Below the pieces are notes generated by a model. That model did not search any database. It was not told where the DNA came from and saw nothing but the letters and a program-made list of their open reading frames with translations. A program made the translations under genes and the position numbers. Below are positions 62,188 to 64,000 of a stretch of 64,000 nucleotides of DNA, in pieces (the first letter of the stretch is position 1; each line of letters starts with the position of its first letter). This DNA is from Planctomycetota bacterium (GTDB taxonomy: Bacteria; Planctomycetota; Phycisphaerae; Phycisphaerales; UBA1924), in contig JAFEBO010000003.1 in assembly GCA_018242625.1 (NCBI GenBank), positions 62,001 to 126,000 on the forward strand, in the 5' to 3' direction.

Positions 62188-62835
62188 ATGAGCAAGACCA
62201 CCGTTTCAGCCTTGGCGCTGCTGGCCGCAGCCGGGCTCGGCTCCAGCGCGAATGCGGCGTTCACCATGACGCAGCAGTCCGCACCCGCCCCGACCTACAG
62301 CACGGTCCTGAACTTTGACGCGCCCGGCTCGCCTACGGGCACCGTCGCGTCCAACTCGTGGCTGAGCCTGGGCGTCGAATCGCTCTTCAGCGGCGTCGAC
62401 AGCAGCTCGATCGACATCGTGCCCGTGAGCTCGAATCCGGGGTTTGGCTGGCTTGGTTCGGGCAACACTGCGGTGGGCCCGTTCGGCGTGTACATGAAGT
62501 TCACCGGCCAGGTCTCCTCGCTTTCGGCCCAGTACTGGGACGATTCGGGCCCCGGATCGTTCTTTGGCGGCGGCGCGGGTGTCATTCTCTACAAGAACGG
62601 CGTGCAGGTTGACTTCCTGTCGATTCTGAGCCCCGCGTACAGCCCGACGGGCAAGTCCTGGATCAACATCGTCGGCAGCGGCGGCTCGACCTTTGACGAG
62701 GTTGATTTCGTCGGTTTCGGCTTCTCGCCCACGGCGTACGTGGACAACATCTCGTGGAACTCTGTGCCGGCTCCGTCTGCTGCCGCACTGCTCGCGCTGA
62801 GCGGGCTGGTTGCGGGTCGCCGTCGGCGCGCCTGA
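62188..62835 (+). CDS. Secreted protein with PEP-CTERM-like C-terminus
   Basis: A 215-residue protein with a signal peptide (SALALLAAAGLGSSANA), a compact beta-rich domain (DFLSILSPAY, FDEVDFVGFGFSPTAYVDNI) and a C-terminal VPAPSAAALLALSGLVAGRRRRA, the planctomycete form of the PEP-CTERM sorting signal: VPAPS, a hydrophobic span and an Arg cluster. The YVDNISW before the tail recalls PEP-CTERM proteins whose last beta strand precedes the sorting signal. AGGAG lies upstream of ATG 62188. Its promoter region contains the TGTCA array. Confidence 0.82.
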   Translation: MSKTTVSALALLAAAGLGSSANAAFTMTQQSAPAPTYSTVLNFDAPGSPTGTVASNSWLSLGVESLFSGVDSSSIDIVPVSSNPGFGWLGSGNTAVGPFGVYMKFTGQVSSLSAQYWDDSGPGSFFGGGAGVILYKNGVQVDFLSILSPAYSPTGKSWINIVGSGGSTFDEVDFVGFGFSPTAYVDNISWNSVPAPSAAALLALSGLVAGRRRRA

Positions 62836-62853
62836 ATCTTTTCCCCCTCCCGG

Positions 62854-62879
62854 AGCGCATCGCCTAAACGCAATGCGCT
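62854..62879. other. Weak stem-loop between the two last genes
   Basis: AGCGCAT (62854-62860) and ATGCGCT (62873-62879) form a 7-bp stem with a 12-nt loop, followed by TCATTC without a real T-run. It may be a weak attenuator or just a processing hairpin. Confidence 0.3.
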
Positions 62880-62915
62880 TCATTCAAACTCCTCACCCAG
62901 CACGGAATCCCCACC

Positions 62916-64000
62916 ATGAATCGCAGCCTGCTTCTCGCATCGGGCCTGGCTTTGGTCGCCGGCACGCTCTCCACACACGCGGCGCCCTGGATTGAGATGA
63001 TCGACCCGGGGTACTACGTGACCGATCTCTCCTTCGACGGATCGGTGGCGGCGGGCAACATTGTCGGCGACGGCACGTACGAAACGTTTCGCTGGACGGC
63101 GTTGAGCGGGCCCGTGGCGCTGGGACAGGCATCGGTGCCGACGATCGGCGTGGGCGGCGGATCGCCGGACATTTCATACAACGGCACTCGCGTCTCGGCC
63201 TCGATCCTGAGCAGCGACTGGATGCTCACTCTTGGGTGCTGGGACGTTCAGAGCGGGTGGACGGAAGCGTTTCCCCCGGCGCCTCCGTTCGTCACGGTAG
63301 TTGATCAGGCGTACGGATCGGCCTGGGGAATTTCGGGCGACGGCAAGCAGGTGGTGGGTTACTACTACTTCAATACCGGGGCTTCTCCCCGGGTGCAGAC
63401 CTGCTCATGGAGTCCGGACACCGGGGCGATCATCGATCACCAGACTTCGCGCGGTCGTGCCAATGCCGCCAGCTACGACGGCAGTGTGGTGGTAGGCTGG
63501 GAAGATTCGGGCCTTGGACCGTGGATCCCGACGGCCTGGCGCGGTGCGGTGAAGTATCCGCTGACGAGCTACGGGCTCGGGTCGACGCAGGCCGCGGCGG
63601 TGAATGCCGATGGCTCGGTGATTGTCGGAAACGGTCCGGACGAGTACGGCGTGATGCGTGCGGCGACGATCTGGCGCTGGAACGGCGTTTCGTACGACAC
63701 GGAGGTCGTGGGATATCTCCCGGACACAGTGTTTGCATCGGGGAGCGCAACTTTTACGAGCGTTTCGGACGACGGATCGGTCGCGGTCGGGTTCAACTTC
63801 TGGTCGCTCAATCCGGGCGCGGGCGGCGCGGCCATTTACTGGTCGGAGGCGACGGGACTGATCAGCGGCGAGGAGTATCTGTCGATGCTCGGCCTGACCG
63901 TTCCGGACAACATCTACCTGCTTGACTTCGAGAGCGTTTCTCCGGATGGCTCGACGATTGCGGCCGCCGGCATGAGAACGGATATCGGCGTGTACCAGTC
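62916..64000 (+). CDS. Secreted beta-repeat protein (runs off right edge)
   Basis: Reading frame open from ATG 62916 to the end of the window (361 codons so far, no stop). A signal peptide (LLLASGLALVAGTLSTHAA) is followed by repeats of about 50-60 residues, each with S-x-DGS-x-V-x-G and W: DLSFDGSVAAGNIVGDG, SGDGKQVVGYYYF, SYDGSVVVGWEDSG, NADGSVIVGNGPD, SDDGSVAVGFNFW. These resemble the extracellular HAF-type or beta-propeller repeat proteins found in many environmental bacteria. A C-terminal sorting motif would lie outside the window. It is 80 bp after the sorted-type gene and in the same direction. Function unknown. Confidence 0.78.
   Translation, partial: MNRSLLLASGLALVAGTLSTHAAPWIEMIDPGYYVTDLSFDGSVAAGNIVGDGTYETFRWTALSGPVALGQASVPTIGVGGGSPDISYNGTRVSASILSSDWMLTLGCWDVQSGWTEAFPPAPPFVTVVDQAYGSAWGISGDGKQVVGYYYFNTGASPRVQTCSWSPDTGAIIDHQTSRGRANAASYDGSVVVGWEDSGLGPWIPTAWRGAVKYPLTSYGLGSTQAAAVNADGSVIVGNGPDEYGVMRAATIWRWNGVSYDTEVVGYLPDTVFASGSATFTSVSDDGSVAVGFNFWSLNPGAGGAAIYWSEATGLISGEEYLSMLGLTVPDNIYLLDFESVSPDGSTIAAAGMRTDIGVYQ

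Overview
The window looks like a chromosomal segment of a planctomycete, most probably of the class Phycisphaerae. This is inferred from its high G+C, from secreted proteins ending in a VPAPS-like motif, a hydrophobic stretch and an Arg cluster (a PEP-CTERM variant), from proteins carrying a C-terminal pair of CPADLN-type dockerin-like repeats, and from membrane proteins with a CxxCxYxLxG...CPECG zinc ribbon. LptD and heptose-synthesis genes show a Gram-negative envelope with lipopolysaccharide. No insertion sequence, prophage, rRNA or CRISPR array was seen. One tRNA-Lys is present.

Layout. 1-4885: 3' part of a surface repeat protein, a phosphomannomutase/phosphoglucomutase, a heptamer repeat island and a membrane-associated P-loop ATPase. 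4949-14767: surface sugar genes, namely gmhA, gmhB, a GT39-like membrane transferase, a WbaP-like initiating transferase, a GT4 enzyme, and four genes matching WbpI/WbpB/WbpD/WbpE, which make a UDP-2,3-diacetamido-2,3-dideoxy uronic acid. 14872-21823: a tandem T-fold PTPS/QueD-like protein, a glutathione peroxidase, lptD, a lipoprotein and thiS-thiG. 21883-35074: two GT4 genes on +, then a six-gene minus-strand operon wzm-wzt-(methyltransferase/glycosyltransferase fusion)-(transglutaminase/glucuronyl C5-epimerase-like fusion)-glycosyltransferase-asnB. 35101-40208: tRNA-Lys, then rpmF-plsX-fabH-fabD-lipoprotein-fabG. 40215-47845: a DUF1569 protein, two tandem sorted-type secreted paralogues, an S9 peptidase, two acetyltransferases, a zinc-ribbon membrane protein and a dockerin-repeat protein. 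48008-53381: a solitary atpD, a peroxiredoxin, an acetyltransferase with a zinc-ribbon membrane protein, and a solitary sucC. 53623-58289: a sulfatase, a cardiolipin synthase, a Ysc84-like protein and a small exported protein. 58540-64000: surface proteins (dockerin-repeat, S74 chaperone, sorted-type, beta-repeat) plus an uncharacterised protein beside a dense array of TGTCA half-sites.

How it fits together. Much of the window serves the cell surface: sugar nucleotide synthesis, initiation on a lipid carrier, glycosyl transfer, ABC export (Wzm/Wzt) and outer-membrane insertion of LPS (LptD). The most unusual element is the ABC-transporter operon. It joins a predicted exported protein with transglutaminase and glucuronyl C5-epimerase-like domains to an asparagine-synthase-type amidotransferase. 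Next to the diacetamido-uronic acid genes this suggests a uronic-acid polysaccharide that is modified after polymerisation and possibly amidated. That is an inference. All functions were assigned by reading motifs; no database search was run.
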